A DNA stretch of 64,000 bases from Cercis canadensis (taxonomy: Eukaryota; Streptophyta; Magnoliopsida; Fabales; Fabaceae): NCBI GenBank assembly GCA_003255065.1, contig QAOA01003028.1, forward strand, positions 1,008,351 to 1,072,350, in the 5' to 3' direction. Shown here in pieces: positions 13,198 to 24,984 of this stretch; the first letter of the stretch is position 1, and each line of letters opens with the position of its first letter. The notes beneath the pieces were generated by a model, which had not been told where the DNA came from, made no database searches, and saw only the letters and a list, made by a program, of their open reading frames with translations. The position numbers were made by a program, and so were the translations under genes.

Positions 13198-14716
13198 TTT
13201 TCATCTTTTATGTTAAGATAAATTCAAAGCCAGTTTCCATTAAATGAAAGGACCATTTAGCCAAGCTGGGTTGAAAACTGCACAAGATGTGGTGAAATTT
13301 TAGCCACAATACTTTTCAAACAAATCACCTTCATTGTTCTTTTTGTTTATTTTTTATTTTAAGGGGTTGTTAATGTTCATTTATTTCAGTACGTTATGAA
13401 CCCACATGGGTATGGAATTACCATGACTGCGACAAATCTTGGCTATTAATTAAAAGGAGACAACTTTTCTATTCGGGCATGTGGGTTTGCATCTACGGTT
13501 AAAAGGAAAAAAAAAAAATGAATGTAGTTCATAAAACAAAAGGCTAACCACAACTCCTCCTGTTGACTTTGTTTTAGGGCAAATTGAATTCGGTCGGTGG
13601 CCACCAATCTCAATCGTATTCTTTTCTAGACTTAATATATGAAGACAAGCTAGGCTGTGCGGTCTCCTTTTTTCTGCTGAAATCGAACAGGGTTAATTTC
13701 TTCAAATCATCAAAGTTTTCTATAAGATATAAGTTAGGGTTCAACTAATCCATTTCTTAAACTTGGATTTTTCTACAATAATTGTCTCCTTAAAAAATAC
13801 TAAGCGGTAAAATTGATTTGTTAAAACTCATGAATTAATATAAGATAAGTACAATAGAAGCAAGAGCAAAAACGAGAATAAGAGATTTTAGAACTAAGAT
13901 TATATTATTTAATTAATTTTTTTAATTTTTTGTATCTGCAGTTCCAAATGCGATACAAACTCAAATGAACATTACTATGTTTATGGATGGGTTGGAAAAT
14001 TTTCATCATCGTCTCCTGGTTTTTATAACTATATAGAAGAGTTAAGATCAAACCAAATATAATCAGAATGGCAGTAGATATTCCTTTTCTGTTTTCTACC
14101 ATTTGCATTCTCAGAGGGGATTCTTACTCTCATCATCTTCTTCATTCTTGTGGCTTCTTCTAATTAATTTCAAGCTAAATATTTGATATTATGTTTCTTG
14201 TCCCTGAACTATTACCCTTTTTTTTATGACGTCCTTAATTGTCATATTATATCAATTGTTCTTATCATTGTCCCATGTGTGCGTTGCAATGATATAAGGG
14301 GATCAAGCCGGCCCCAACCTCCACTCCATGATTTGTAGCAAACAAGAAACTGCCTTTTAAACTTCAAATCGAATATCTGCTTATTTTCATTAGTTTTTGG
14401 CATTCTAAGAAAATTTCCATGACCATGTCATTTCACAAAACCAAAATTGATTGGGATACTTTTAACTTAGCCATCAAGAAAGACAAATATCAATATCTAT
14501 GATGGAAATGTTTGTCACAATTGACAAGTATACTAGGATTGTCCGTTTATAAGCTATCACACTATAATGACACCACCTACATATGTGCAAAGCACCAATC
14601 AATCATACAATTGCTCTTGCAAGTTGCATGTGTTTCCTTTATTTTTCTTGAAAGCAATATGACAGGAATGAAAGTGTTGTGTTCACATAATCAGAAAAAT
14701 GTTAATTTCCAACAAA
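13198..14716. other. Intergenic DNA before the Mutator-like element
   Basis: No gene is seen. Open frames at 13905-14108 (-) and 14512-14751 (+) lack motifs, and the latter runs into the transposon end. Confidence 0.5.
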
Positions 14717-15555
14717 AAGAAAAAAGAGTAAAACCCCTATTTGGTCATTGAAAGATAGGTTCGGTGACAGTTTAGTCCTCCAAAGATTTTTACCGACACT
14801 TTCGTCCTTGGAAGATTGTTCCGTCAGCCATTTTCGTCCTCCGCTTATGTCCGTTAATTGGACTTAATAGAAAAGGCCACGTGGCACGTTAAGTGCTGAC
14901 GTGGCAGTTAAATGCTGACGTGGCACCTTAAAAAAATTTTAAAAAAAATTCTCTCTCATCTCTCATTTCTCATCTCTCATCTTTTATCTCTCATCTCTCT
15001 CTTTCTCCGGCAATATCTTTCTCTCTCTGCCATCTCTCTCTCTCTCTCTTAATTTGGGCTGGCTGAATCTCCCTCTCTTCCCCTCCTCTCTCATTTCTCT
15101 CTCTTTCTCTTCCCCTCCTCTCTGGTGCAACATAGAACTCTTGAGCTAGTTCTTACTCTAGTGGCAGCTACTGTATCATTCTTCCCCCCTTCGAAACGAT
15201 CCTTGTCCTCAAGGATCACGTTTGGGTACCTTGTCTGCAGTTCCTGGACTAGTGATGTTGCCACTGAGTATTTATACACACAGAACCTGTTGTATCTTCA
15301 GGTATGTGGTTGGTCGCAACCGTAGCTCACAACATAGGTGTTTCTCCCGCAAATAATGTTACAGGGGATGGTTTCAAAACAAATTTGTCACAAACACTCG
15401 GCACAGTACGCTTATTTAAAACGTTCATGCAGTCGTATGGAGCAATAGTGAATAAACTGGATTTAATTTCTAAAACATTTATGTTAGCTTGGTTAAGAAA
15501 TAGAGGTATAAGAGAGCTTTTTAAAGTAGGAAAATAAGAGAGGATATATACTTAC

Positions 15556-15822
15556 AGGTTCTGAAAGTAAACCTTCTCCATAATATGGCGTTACACCCAT
15601 TTTATTGACAGAACTTGAAGCAGAAGGCCCTGCTGGTCTTGCACTTGAATCCTTGCCAGTAGAGCCTGTAGCCATGAACTCATTTGGAAACCTGTGGTCC
15701 CTTAGGCCGACCTGAGCATTTTCTTTTGCGCTACGAGCACTTTCTTCAGCTTACCTTCTTCTCTTCTGTTCCAGATATATATTTGCTTCTGCCGATGTGC
15801 GGCAACCAGCAGCTCTGGCTTC
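15556..15822 (-). pseudogene. Captured exon fragment of an unidentified host gene inside the MULE
   Basis: On the minus strand an AG acceptor (before 15822) and a GTAAGT donor (15555-15550) bracket exactly 267 bp, or 89 codons, in one frame. The product starts EARAAGCRTSAEANIYLEQK, looks helical and charged at first, and then becomes serine-rich (GKDSSARPAGPSASSS) before ending VTPYYGEGLLSEP. One in-frame TAA falls about 23 codons in (15754-15752). Intact phase-0 splice borders at both ends and protein-like composition indicate a real captured exon and not noise. I do not recognise the donor gene. Confidence 0.55.
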
Positions 15823-16352
15823 CTACATTACCATTTATCACAAATGTATAAGTTAACTCCATTTCTTTGATTTTCTCATGCACATTGCGTAATGATTAAT
15901 TAACTGTGGTAGAATAAAGCATTTACTAGTACCATACATCACAAAGGGATAGGTCAGATTTACTAGTGCAAGTGCATGTTTATGATACCTCAACAATGGC
16001 ATAACCAGATTTCACTACAAGTAGGTTTTGAGACAAATATGTACATACTTGTTGTTTCTACCATTTCCGTTCTACAAAAGGATCACACTCAAGAATACAT
16101 CAATCAAGAAACAAAATCTACTTTCCGTTCTAGGCTGATGCATGTACTGAGACTAGAAAAAAGTTGATGACTTGCACATGTTGGAGACAGTTTGCATGAA
16201 GCCATGCATGCAACTCGGGGCACATGTGACTCAGTCCAGGACTGAGTCAACTCGGGGCATAGGTTCTTTGCTGGTTCAACTCAGGGCACAGGTTCTTTAC
16301 TAGTTTTTTGCTTTCTTTTTTTTTTTTGATACACCAGAAAACACAAAGAAAA

Positions 16353-16691
16353 CTACACCAAAACGATGCGCCCCACACCAGACCCTTCTACATCCTTAGC
16401 CAGCAATCTACCACACTCAAGAGGAGGGACCAGAACATCTTTCATCCCTATACTAAACCCATAAGCCAAACTTGCTAACCAATTAGCCACCCTATTAGAC
16501 TCACGAAAACAATGAACAATCTTGATCTCATTGCCTTCACTCAGCAGCGACCGAATTGAAGAAACAAGAGCAGCACCCAGGTGAGACTCAGAACAGCCCT
16601 CCGAAACCAGACTGACAGCATCTTGGGAGTCAGTTTTAACCACCACCCTTTGTGCACGATGGCCACGTTTAACATACAAGTGCTCAGTCAA
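16353..16691 (-). pseudogene. RNase H-like (RVT_3 type) fragment
   Basis: A 112-codon minus-strand frame reads VKTDSQDAVSLVSEG followed by IKIVHCFRESNRVANWLASLA. These are the central DSxxAV and the late RExNxxAxWLA elements of the plant RNase H-like domain found at the ends of many plant LINEs and as stand-alone genes. The N-terminal catalytic part is missing, so it is a fragment. It lies inside the Mutator-like element and was presumably captured or inserted there. Confidence 0.6.
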
Positions 16692-17094
16692 CTAGTTGTT
16701 GGAGAAAGTTTAAGAGAGATGGCAGAGAAACTCAGTAAAAGAGAGATGGCAGAGAGAGAGATGAGCGTGAGAGAGAGATGGTAGAGAGAGAAAGAGATTG
16801 GCGGAGAGAGATATTGAGGAAGAGAAAGATGAGAGTGAGAGAGAGAGAGAGAGATGAGAGAGAATTTTTTTTAATTTTTTTAAGGTGCCACGTCAGCATT
16901 TAACGGCCACGTCAGCACTTAACGTGCCACGTGGCCTTTTCTGTTAAGTCCAATTAACAGACATAAGCGGAGGACGAAAATGGCTGACGGAACAATCTTC
17001 CAAGGACTAAAGTGTCGGTAAAAATCTTTGGAGGACTAAACTGTCACCGAACCTATCTTTCGAGGACCAAATAGGGGTTTTACTCAAGAAAAAA

Positions 17095-17940
17095 TATTTA
17101 GAAAAGAAGAAGCCTGATTCCCTAAGCAATAATATATGAAAAAGAATCTAATTAAAAGTGATATTAATAAGGAAAAAAAAACCCGAAGTTTGATATTTGA
17201 TTTGCACGAGCTGTGAGGTTTGGAAGCTGCTAAATCAAAACAAGTCGTAATCAAGATTGGTGGCATATCATGTGCTTGCTTAGGCACAGGAGAAACAGAT
17301 ATAGACACTTTATGAGAGGTTCTAGTTGCAACATAAAATCAATGCTAGGGACTGTACCAACATAAAGATTTTACACTGTTTAAGCATATTAGTGTTTCAT
17401 CGATATCAGATGATTTGTCGTCTAATATCACTTCGAAGAAAGCAATCTGTGAATGGAGAGAGACAGAACTGAGTAGTAAATGAAGCTCAGTTATTATATT
17501 TATGATGAAAGGTCACTTATCCGGTTTCAAGAAGAGCGTTGATTGTTTTGTTGCACTAATTGAAGTATTTGAACGAATGAAGCAGCGGCCCTGAAAGTAA
17601 GTAACAGGTTTGCAGATGGAAGTAAATGTTAAAGGACAAGAGCGACCCATAATAGTTTCCTACTTTTCTCACTCATTAAACATTGAATTCAAGTATAATG
17701 TACTGAACTGTATATCATAATTAAGGTCATTAAACATTGAACTCAACTATGTAATGAACTGAACTCATATCGTAATTAAGAGCTTCAGAATATTTATGTC
17801 ATACCACATATTAGGGCATGGTTTTCTTTCTTTAGATTTCTCTTTCTAGATCCCTTAAAGTTTCACCTATGAACACGCTGTGCATATGAATTCAATTCTC
17901 CCTATTTAAACTTTTATTTTAGCTCAATCAAAACACCCGA
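17095..17940. other. Intergenic DNA after the MULE
   Basis: I see nothing I can name. The minus-strand open frame at 17084-17308 overlaps the transposon border and has no motif. Confidence 0.5.
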
Positions 17941-17944
17941 GCAT

Positions 17945-18420
17945 GTGTTTAAGATTTAGAGTTTTATCCTTCGGGAGTTATGGTTTAGGGTTTATTGTTT
18001 AAAGTTTTTGGGTTTAGGGATTTAGAGTTTAGATTTAGGGTGTTGCATTTAGGGATTAGGGTTTATGTTTTACAATTTTAGAGTTTAGAGTTTAAGATTT
18101 TAGGTTTAAGGATCTAGGGTTTAGAATTTTAGGGGTTTAATTAGGGTCAATGTTTTGGGGTTTTGGGTTGAGGGTTAAGGATTTAGGATTTAATGTCTTA
18201 GGGTTTAAGGTTTTAGGTTCTATGGGTTTAAAGGTTTAACATTTAGTATTTAGAGTTTTAGGGTTAAGAGCTAAAGGTTTTAGGATTTTAGGTTAATTAG
18301 AGGTTTAGGGTTTAGGTTTAAGGGTTTAGGGTTTAGGTTTTTAGATGGGTTCTAGGGTTTAATCTTTAAGGTTTTAGGGCTCATCATTTTTGGGTTTAGG
18401 GTTCTTATTCAAGTGCCAAT
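17945..18420. repeat. Degenerate interstitial telomere-like repeats
   Basis: Many near-copies of TTTAGGG and GGTTTAGGG occur with variable spacers, for example the run around 18300-18350. Spacing and sequence are too degenerate for a functional telomere. Such tracts are common as interstitial satellite-like DNA in plants. Confidence 0.7.
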
Positions 18421-18879
18421 TTTCATTTGATTTAATTGTAATTTTGTGTCCTCTATTTTAACGAAATAAATGANATTTTAATTATCCAAACAAAGGAGAG
18501 GAAAACCCCTCCCTTTCCATTCCCTTCCTTTCCCTCCCTTTCCTCTCCTCTCCCTTACAAAAAAACTCTCAAACAAACCCTTAAGGTTCAAGGTTAGGGT
18601 TAGATTTATGGTTTTAAGGTGTATTGTTTAGGGTTTTTGGGTTTAAGATTTTAGAATTTAAGGTTTAAATTTTAATGTTTGAGGGTTTAGGGTGTTAGGG
18701 TTTATTGTTTAGGGTTGTTAGGTTTAAGGGTTTAGGGTTTAGGTTTTTAGATGGGTTCTAGGGTTTAATCTTTAAGGTTTTAGGGCTCATCATTTTTGGG
18801 TTTAGGGTTCTTATTCAAGTGCCAATTTTCATTTGATTTAATTGTAATTTTGTGTCCTCTATTTTAACGAAATAAATGA
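18315..18879. repeat. Repeated 155-bp block around the N at 18474
   Basis: The block ending AACGAAATAAATGA before the N at 18474 recurs at about 18720-18879. Between them lie telomere-like repeats (about 18570-18720) and a pyrimidine-rich stretch (18500-18560). As at other Ns here, this may be an assembly join and not a true duplication, although the second copy does not directly abut the N. Confidence 0.55.
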
Positions 18880-19289
18880 TATTTTAAAAATAAACTTTTT
18901 GATCTCTATATTTGCAAAAACGATTTCTTCCTTATGTTAGTCAACCGTTGAATAAATAACCTAATTGTTGACATGGCAAATTTTTTTATTTTTTATTTTC
19001 AAACTCACTAATCTTAGCACATGCAAGCAGCCTGTGACGCCTTTTTATATGTTTAGATAAAACTAATACAAAATAAAAATAAAATCTAAAAAAAAAGTAT
19101 TGTTTGTTTTCAAAAGTTTGAAGAAAAGACCATTTAGTTCTAAATAAAATAGTCTTCTAATTTGGAAGAGATATTAGAGGAGAGACCAAGAGAGAAGGAT
19201 ATGAATCAACTATGGATTTCAATGGCGAGTGGCAGAGGCGCCACTATCAATGGAACTAGTACTTCACTTTTAGAGATTTTAGTTAAAGT

Positions 19290-20800
19290 TGTCAAGACAG
19301 GCCGGCCAGGCCCGACCCGTCATCAAACGGGGGCGAGGTGGGCTGAAAAAACCTCAATTCAACCCAACCTACTGTGGGTTGCGGGTTAGGAGGGCCAGCC
19401 CACCAAAAATAGAAAGAAAAAAAAATAGTAAGTCAGCAACCATACATTAATTGAAGCATTTGAACAAATAATTCTCTATTACATAATTCAAATCATCAAA
19501 GATGACCAATACTAATTAAATAGTCTAACAAAGTAACAAACAATCATCAAAGGACAAGTCCAAGAGGACCAAAACCAACATAATCTCTAAAACAAATCAT
19601 ACAAAGTTCTTCAAAATTAATTAACCATTACATCATTCAAATCATATTCTTCTCCTTTTCTTTTCCCTTCATCTTTAATAATCACTAAAACAACATATGA
19701 TCCTTCTTGTGACAAAGTTATTTTAATATTTGCACAATGTTCATGAAGCGATTACGTATGCATACATCTAGAAACAACAATTGATAGAGAACTTTTATTT
19801 TCATCCAAACTTCCAAGGTAAATACGTCAAAAGGCATCCTGAAGGGTTTAATGAATAACTGACTATAGAAAGCATTATGGATACAGACCCAAATATATCT
19901 GATGCAGAGTCTCAGGATAACAGAAAAATCTCACAAAAGGAAAGCGTGATCCCACAACATATAAGCAACTTGACATGGGAGAAAGAAGTTATCAATTGAC
20001 TGGATGCAACACACGAATATAAACTTTTCCCTCTTCCTCTTTTGAAAAATTAACATACCACCAAACTACACACTTAGAAAGATAGCTATGACTCTGCAAG
20101 ATAAAAAAAAAAAGAATAAACACACATTCATTATATCATGTGGTCCTTTTTAGGCTTTTAATTTTTCTTGTTCCTTTTTTTTAGGGGAAGGGGGGGACCT
20201 GGAGCTTGTGCACCCAATGAATCATACGCACACACACAACTCACCAGTAAAAATGGGTTCATGGAAAATTTCATCCTCCAGAAATTGTCTTTGAATTATT
20301 AAAATCTCAGAGTGAGTGCAAGGATTTTTCTTCTGTATCCAACGTATGTCTTCGGTATTGGTCAACTGTTGACGTGTAGGTGATGCAAGCGACAAGCCCA
20401 ACTCGGCACTCGACAGCACCCACTACACAGCAGCGTTGCAGCGACAGTCCGACGACGGTGCGAGTTGCGAACTTGCGAACAACGATTGATGAGTGATGAC
20501 TTGATTCGGTGATGTGATAAGATGAAGGATGAGAGAAATTATGATTTAAGAAAGCAAAGAGGGGGATAAATGAGGTGTGCTTTGGTGCTGCGTGCAAAAT
20601 GAAAGGAAGTGAGTGTGCTGGTGCTGCGTGCAAAGCGAATGGATTAAGTAGCAGATAGGGAGAAATGAAATTGGGGATTTTGGCTTTTAGGGATTTTTGT
20701 TTTTTTAAATATAAATATTCAACAAATTAGCCCGTCCTAACCTGCCTCCAACCCGCAACCCAAAATTGCCTAGGTCTCACACCCTGTCGTCTAATGGCTT
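19290..20800. mobile_element. Possible non-autonomous hAT-like element
   Basis: GC-rich ends contrast with AT-rich surroundings. At the left, CAGGCCGGCCAGGCCCGACC leads to GTGGGTTGCGGGTTAGGAGG near 19371-19393. At the right, CCTCCAACCCGCAACCC near 20741-20762 is an inverted match. Ends rich in GCGGGT and CCCGCC motifs are typical of plant hAT elements. No transposase is visible. The minus-strand open frame at 20307-20633 has no recognisable domain. I could not fix exact ends or a target duplication. Confidence 0.35.
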
Positions 20801-21497
20801 ACGCATTGGCGCAAGAATAGTATTAATAATAATAATAATAATAACAACTACAATAATAATTATTTGTGCTAGGTCAACCCTTGTTGTTCTAAAGGGTTCA
20901 TTAGACTAAATCGTCTATTTTTTTTATAAATGTAGAGATTAAATAGTTTATTTTTTAAAACAAATAGACTAAACTACTCATTTTGTTAAAGGGTGTTTAT
21001 ACTTTACACCACCTTGATGTAACATCAAGTAATTTTTTACACAATTTTAATTTAAACTATATTATACTAGCACATTTAATATAATTTAAATTTTTACTAA
21101 AGTTATATATGAGCTATGTTCAAAAAAAAATTTAATAGATTCAATAAAATTTATATTATACTAACTTTATTAGTTTGATATAGTATAGCTCAAATATGTA
21201 AAATTCTTGTAATGTGACTTATAACAGATGTAAAATAGAAATACCGTTTGTTAAAATATGAATACTATTGCAATTAAACCTTTTCATTTTGAACATAAAC
21301 TAAATGTGCATGGTCCATCATATAAAAAAAAAAAAAATAGGTANAAAAAAAAAAAAGGTAGTTTCCAAGATTAAAAGGAGTTATTGGAAAAATAAAAGGG
21401 CAGCACTTGCATTCTGACACATTCTAAGGTCTGTTACATTCACTCATTCAGCAGATCAATTAATATATCAAGTATTCAAAAACAGTTCATAATGTCA
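20801..21497. other. AT-rich intergenic DNA
   Basis: No gene is seen. There is an AAT microsatellite near 20821-20845 and an A-run with an isolated N at 21344. Confidence 0.55.
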
Positions 21498-21898
21498 ATA
21501 TGTCAACTTGGAGTCTTAGCATTTGAAGTTTATGATATCTCCCACTTGAAATTCTTTAAACCCCAAAAATTTATAGCGATTCATAATGTCTTCAAGTATT
21601 TCTGAAACATATACGGAATTGTTTGGTAAACATAATCTTTGATTCTCATGTAATTTTGAATTTTAGGGTATAACAGTACATTTATATGGTAAAAAAANAT
21701 ATGTCAACTTGGAGTCTGAGCATTTGAAGTTTATGATATCTCCCACTTGAAATTCTTTAAACCCCAAAAATTTATAGCGATTCATAATGTCTTCAAGTAT
21801 TTCTGAAACATATACGGAATTGTTTGGTAAACATAATCTTTGATTCTCATGTAATTTTGAATTTTAGGGTATAACAGTACATTTATATGGTAAAAAAA
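21498..21898. repeat. 200-bp direct duplication separated by a single N (likely assembly artefact)
   Basis: 21498-21697 and 21699-21898 are almost identical, with one clear difference (GTCTTAG versus GTCTGAG). They abut the N at 21698. Both begin ATATGTCAACTTGGAG and end in an A run. Confidence 0.85.
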
Positions 21899-21899
21899 A

Positions 21900-23772
21900 A
21901 AAAAAAGTGGCATTAAATTAGAGAATGTAATTTTCGAATTTTTAATTTTTGTAGAGAGATTGAATTACTTCCTCAGGGTGGTAATAAAGAATATAGTATA
22001 ATATTTTATAATTTTCTGCAAAAATAAGGGAACTAAAATTATAATTAAGCCAATAATTTAATACCAGCATACCAAACATTGTAATTTCAGCTCCATAATC
22101 TAAGTTATTGACCAATATATCACCAAAAGAAAAAAGTCGTCAACCACTAAAATGAGAAAAATATATTTGAAAAATAAAAGAAAAGAAACTAAATCATTTT
22201 TTGTACTATTGGTGAGTGGTGACAGCGTCAGAAGAGCATGCCCATTGGATTATTTTGTTGGATTGATCCAATGAGTAGCACAATTAAAACGGGTCAAGGC
22301 CCATGGTCAGGTCTGTCTATATGCTTATAGGGCCGGGTATGGACTCTGGATTCATAGAGCCATTAAACTCTTGACCTACTTAGCTCAGCCCGTTTGAGAA
22401 CCAAGAATTAAAAGGTGCGGCTATGCCTGCTCGCAAACCAGACCACCTTGTGCTAAGAAAAAATGTAGATTCTTTTGATCCATATTGAACTGGATCCAAC
22501 CACTCCCCCAGGCCCAATTCAACAACATCAAGCTGAGATACTGTCGAGATATCCTCAGCTGAGCCACCAGAAACCCAACCTACTTAACGGTCCTAACCCT
22601 AAATGGGAAAACCGTTTGATCCAATTAATTTGTATGACTCTTGCTCTCTCCCTCTATCTCTCAAGAATTGAAAATTTTTATACACTCCCAAAATACATAC
22701 TCTGTTTTTTTTTTTCTTTTTTTTTAGTAATTTAGCTACTAACTCTAGATTTAACATAAAACCTATAAGTCCTGAAAACAACTTTAGTACACGCTGTTTG
22801 GTTCCAAAATACATACTTTAAGAAAGGCAGCGTTTATAATACATAACAATAAAGTTATGTACTTGTGCTACAGAATTTGTGATCATTAAATTACGCAAGC
22901 ATAAAAAACTCGTGTTTACAAGTCATCGTATCTAAGAATCATTAGAATTTACATTGATATAGGATTAAGTCCTAAAATTTTACACGTCTTTTCATTCATA
23001 ACCTTATAATTACACCTTAAAGTAACCAAAATTTTCAGTTGAGTCCAAAAATTAACAAAATCTTTATTTCTTTTAAAACCCAGAAAATTTGGCCACCCTG
23101 TATAGCTTTACTTAGAAAGAAAAAATGCAGGTAGCTTAGTAGTGTCTAATAGAGAGAGACATTTTTTTTTTTGGGCTGCTCTCTGGTACTGTCTTTGCTC
23201 GTGGGGTATTTGCCTTCTTTTTTCTTTTCTTTTCTTTTTTTTCATTTGAAAAATTGCATATATTAAGAAGAAGCAGGGGCCACACTGTGCCAGGGAATAA
23301 TTTCGGGGATTTGAGGAAAGCGTGGGGTTTACCTCATTGTTACCCAGCTTTTGCCATGCTTTTGACTTTCTACTCTTCATTTACTTCATAAATTGGTTAA
23401 GAAAAATACAATGTTCTTCAAAAGTCTTCTTAGTTCGTATTCCCTCCATACTCCAAGAGAATTCATATTATTGGCAATTCCAAAGCAAAAGGAGCTTCCA
23501 ATTCTTAGGCATCATCAAGCATGAGTTTTCCTTTGCCAGCATCAACCAAACAACCACTAACTTATCAAACATTCATCCATCGATCACATTTCATAAGTAT
23601 TTGAAAACAATTTATTTTTTGTTACTCAAATTAAATTGGACTAAATAATCTGCGCACACAATCATCTTTCTTTCTTTGTCTTTTTTAGTTGGGAAGGAGC
23701 ATAGCTGCATATAGTTTCTCTTAGTAAGATTAAATTCCAAATATTTTGCTTCTTCTCTAGCCAAAACTCTTA
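21900..23772. other. Intergenic DNA
   Basis: I see no supported gene. The open frames 22475-22735 (+), 23108-23380 (-) and 23322-23648 (+) are 86-108 codons, overlap simple-sequence DNA and show no motif. Confidence 0.5.
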
Positions 23773-23998
23773 GGGTGTGTTTGGTAGGAGGGGTAAAGGG
23801 GGTAAATTTTAAGGGAGTAACTTTTTTTGCTGTTAGATAAACGGTTGAAAACTGGTTGCACGGGTAACCGGTACCCACATTAAGGCAAAGTAACATAGGT
23901 GAAATCCCTCATAATAGTCCCTTGCCTTGAAATGTTATTCCCTATGTAAATTATACTCCCTTAATGTTACCCACTTGACCCCCCTACCAAACATACTC
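23773..23998. mobile_element. Tourist-like (PIF/Harbinger) MITE
   Basis: This 226 bp element has ends GGGTGTGTTTGGTAGG and, inverted, GAGTATGTTTGGTAGG, which match at 14 of 16 positions. A TTA repeat flanks it at 23770-23772 and 23999-24001. The GGGTGTGTTTGG end and the TTA duplication are the Tourist signature. It is non-coding. It ends about 30 bp from the snoRNA-like cluster. Confidence 0.7.
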
Positions 23999-24030
23999 TT
24001 AAAGAGATTAAAAATAAAAAATGTCAGAAG

Positions 24031-24172
24031 ACATGTAAGGGGATCACTCACAGCAGAAACATGTTGAGTTTCAAGCTTTCAGTCACAAAATGCAGATCCC
24101 AATATTTGTTTCTGCCCATTTGGATTAGGCATCCACTGCTAGAGTGAGTGGTAATGGAGCCTCGTAGGAGTG
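24031..24172 (-). ncRNA. H/ACA snoRNA-like unit 1 (most downstream)
   Basis: Read on the minus strand, the 142-nt unit starts CACTCCTACGAGGCTCCAT. It forms a 5' hairpin with upper stem GGC-TCCA against TGGA-T-GCC, and reaches an H box AAACAA (24106-24111). The 3' hairpin has lower stem GGGATC (24095-24100) paired with GATCCC (24040-24045). It ends CCCCTTACATG, with ACA (24034-24036) three bases from the end. This is the hairpin-hinge-hairpin-tail plan of H/ACA snoRNAs, which guide pseudouridylation with dyskerin/CBF5. The target is not established. Confidence 0.65.
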
Positions 24173-24295
24173 AAAACCAGTACATAACATTGAACATAAG
24201 CTATCATGTCCTGCTGAACTAAAACTAGAGTGTGGATGACCAATAACAAGCACGTATTGTTCTCATCAAGCCATAGTGGTGATAGAACTCAACAG

Positions 24296-24457
24296 ACTTG
24301 TAAGGGAACTATGAGCAGCATAAAGATGTAAAGTTTACGCTGCAATGCAAAAAAAAAAAAAAAAAAANAAAAAAAAAAAGCAGATCCAGACATCTATCTC
24401 TGCACATTTAGATTAGGCAACCAATGATACAATAGTCATTCGGCCTCGTAGGAGTGC
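24296..24457 (-). ncRNA. H/ACA snoRNA-like unit 2 (carries a homopolymer expansion)
   Basis: It has the same plan as its neighbours: TGCACTCCTACGAGGC at the 5' side, and GTGCAG closing the lower stem. The hinge AGATAG departs from ANANNA at its last base. The tail is CCCTTACAAG, with ACA at 24299-24301. A long A run on the plus strand with an N at 24368 interrupts the 3' hairpin loop side, so the unit is about 162 nt. The lower stem of the 3' hairpin has one mismatch. It may be decaying, or the run may be a sequencing problem. Confidence 0.5.
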
Positions 24458-24556
24458 AGTATAGATAGATGAAAAGTACAGAAGCAGAGTTAAGATAAAT
24501 TATTAAGAATTATCACTTTAGTATGCCATATTTGACAAGGAAAGATTAAATGGAAG

Positions 24557-24691
24557 GCATGTAAGGGAACTTCCAGCAGCTAAACATGCAGAAATTTTGC
24601 TTCCAAAACATCATCAAATCCCCAACATTGATCTCTGCACATTTAGATTAGGCATCCAGCGATACAAGGGTCATGGAGCCTCGTAGGAGTT
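24557..24691 (-). ncRNA. H/ACA snoRNA-like unit 3
   Basis: This 135-nt unit has hinge AGATCA (fits ANANNA) and tail CCCTTACATGCC with ACA at 24560-24562. The 5' hairpin keeps TCCTACGAGGCTCCA against TGGATGCCTAATC. The 3' hairpin lower stem GGGGATT (24617-24623) pairs with AGTTCCC (24565-24571) using G-U pairs where unit 4 has A-U. Structure is thus preserved while sequence changes. The 5' pocket is shared with units 1, 2 and 4. Confidence 0.65.
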
Positions 24692-24854
24692 CAATATTGA
24701 CTCTAAAGATATAGTACCCTACAAATTTTCTTGATACAGACACAAGCAAATGGATGGAAAATCTCACGCACATGCATTTCTATCAGTAAGATTAAAGTGT
24801 TAACAATTAATTCAATAACCAAGCAACTTTTGCTTTGGAGAGAAAGCCGGGTAG

Positions 24855-24984
24855 ACATGTAAGGGAATTACTGGCAACAAAAACATGCAAAGTTTAAGCT
24901 GCAAAGGTATCCCCATCTTTTATTTCTGCACGATAAGATTAGGCATCCAATGATAAAATGGCCATGGAGCCTCGTAGGAGTGCA
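24855..24984 (-). ncRNA. H/ACA snoRNA-like unit 4 (best-preserved member)
   Basis: This 130-nt unit has 5' lower stem TGCAC/GTGCA, upper stem GGCTCCA/TGGATGCC and open pocket sides TCCTACGA and TAATCTTATC. The hinge is AAATAA. The 3' hairpin lower stem GGGGAT (24909-24914) pairs with ATTCCC (24863-24868), and the inner stem GCAGC pairs with GTTGC. The ACA box lies at 24858-24860, three bases from the end. All parts sit at standard H/ACA distances. Confidence 0.7.

Larger units (their letters stand above)
14726..17085. mobile_element. Mutator-like element with captured gene fragments (Pack-MULE type), 2.36 kb
   Basis: Long terminal inverted repeats of more than 200 bp begin GAGTAAAACCCCTATTTGG and include CACGTGGCACGTTAAGTGC and the paired start of a TCTC/GAGA-rich tract. 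A perfect 9-bp target duplication AAGAAAAAA lies at 14717-14725 and 17086-17094, which is the Mutator signature. No transposase is recognisable. The interior holds a host-gene-like exon on the minus strand (15556-15822), an RNase H-like fragment on the minus strand (16353-16691), and minus-strand coding at 15091-15279 that includes ILEDKDRFEGGKND and resembles the tail of a retroelement polyprotein. The element is therefore non-autonomous and carries foreign fragments. The TIRs still pair almost fully, so the insertion may be fairly recent. Confidence 0.85.

Noticed and set aside
17945-18420. A true telomere or chromosome end
   Set aside because: The repeats are highly degenerate and unique sequence with genes continues on both sides.
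24141-24984. The repeated GCCTCGTAGGAGT units as a CRISPR-like or satellite array
   Set aside because: Spacing is irregular, the units are longer and structured, and hinge plus ACA boxes explain the conserved parts; this is plant nuclear DNA.
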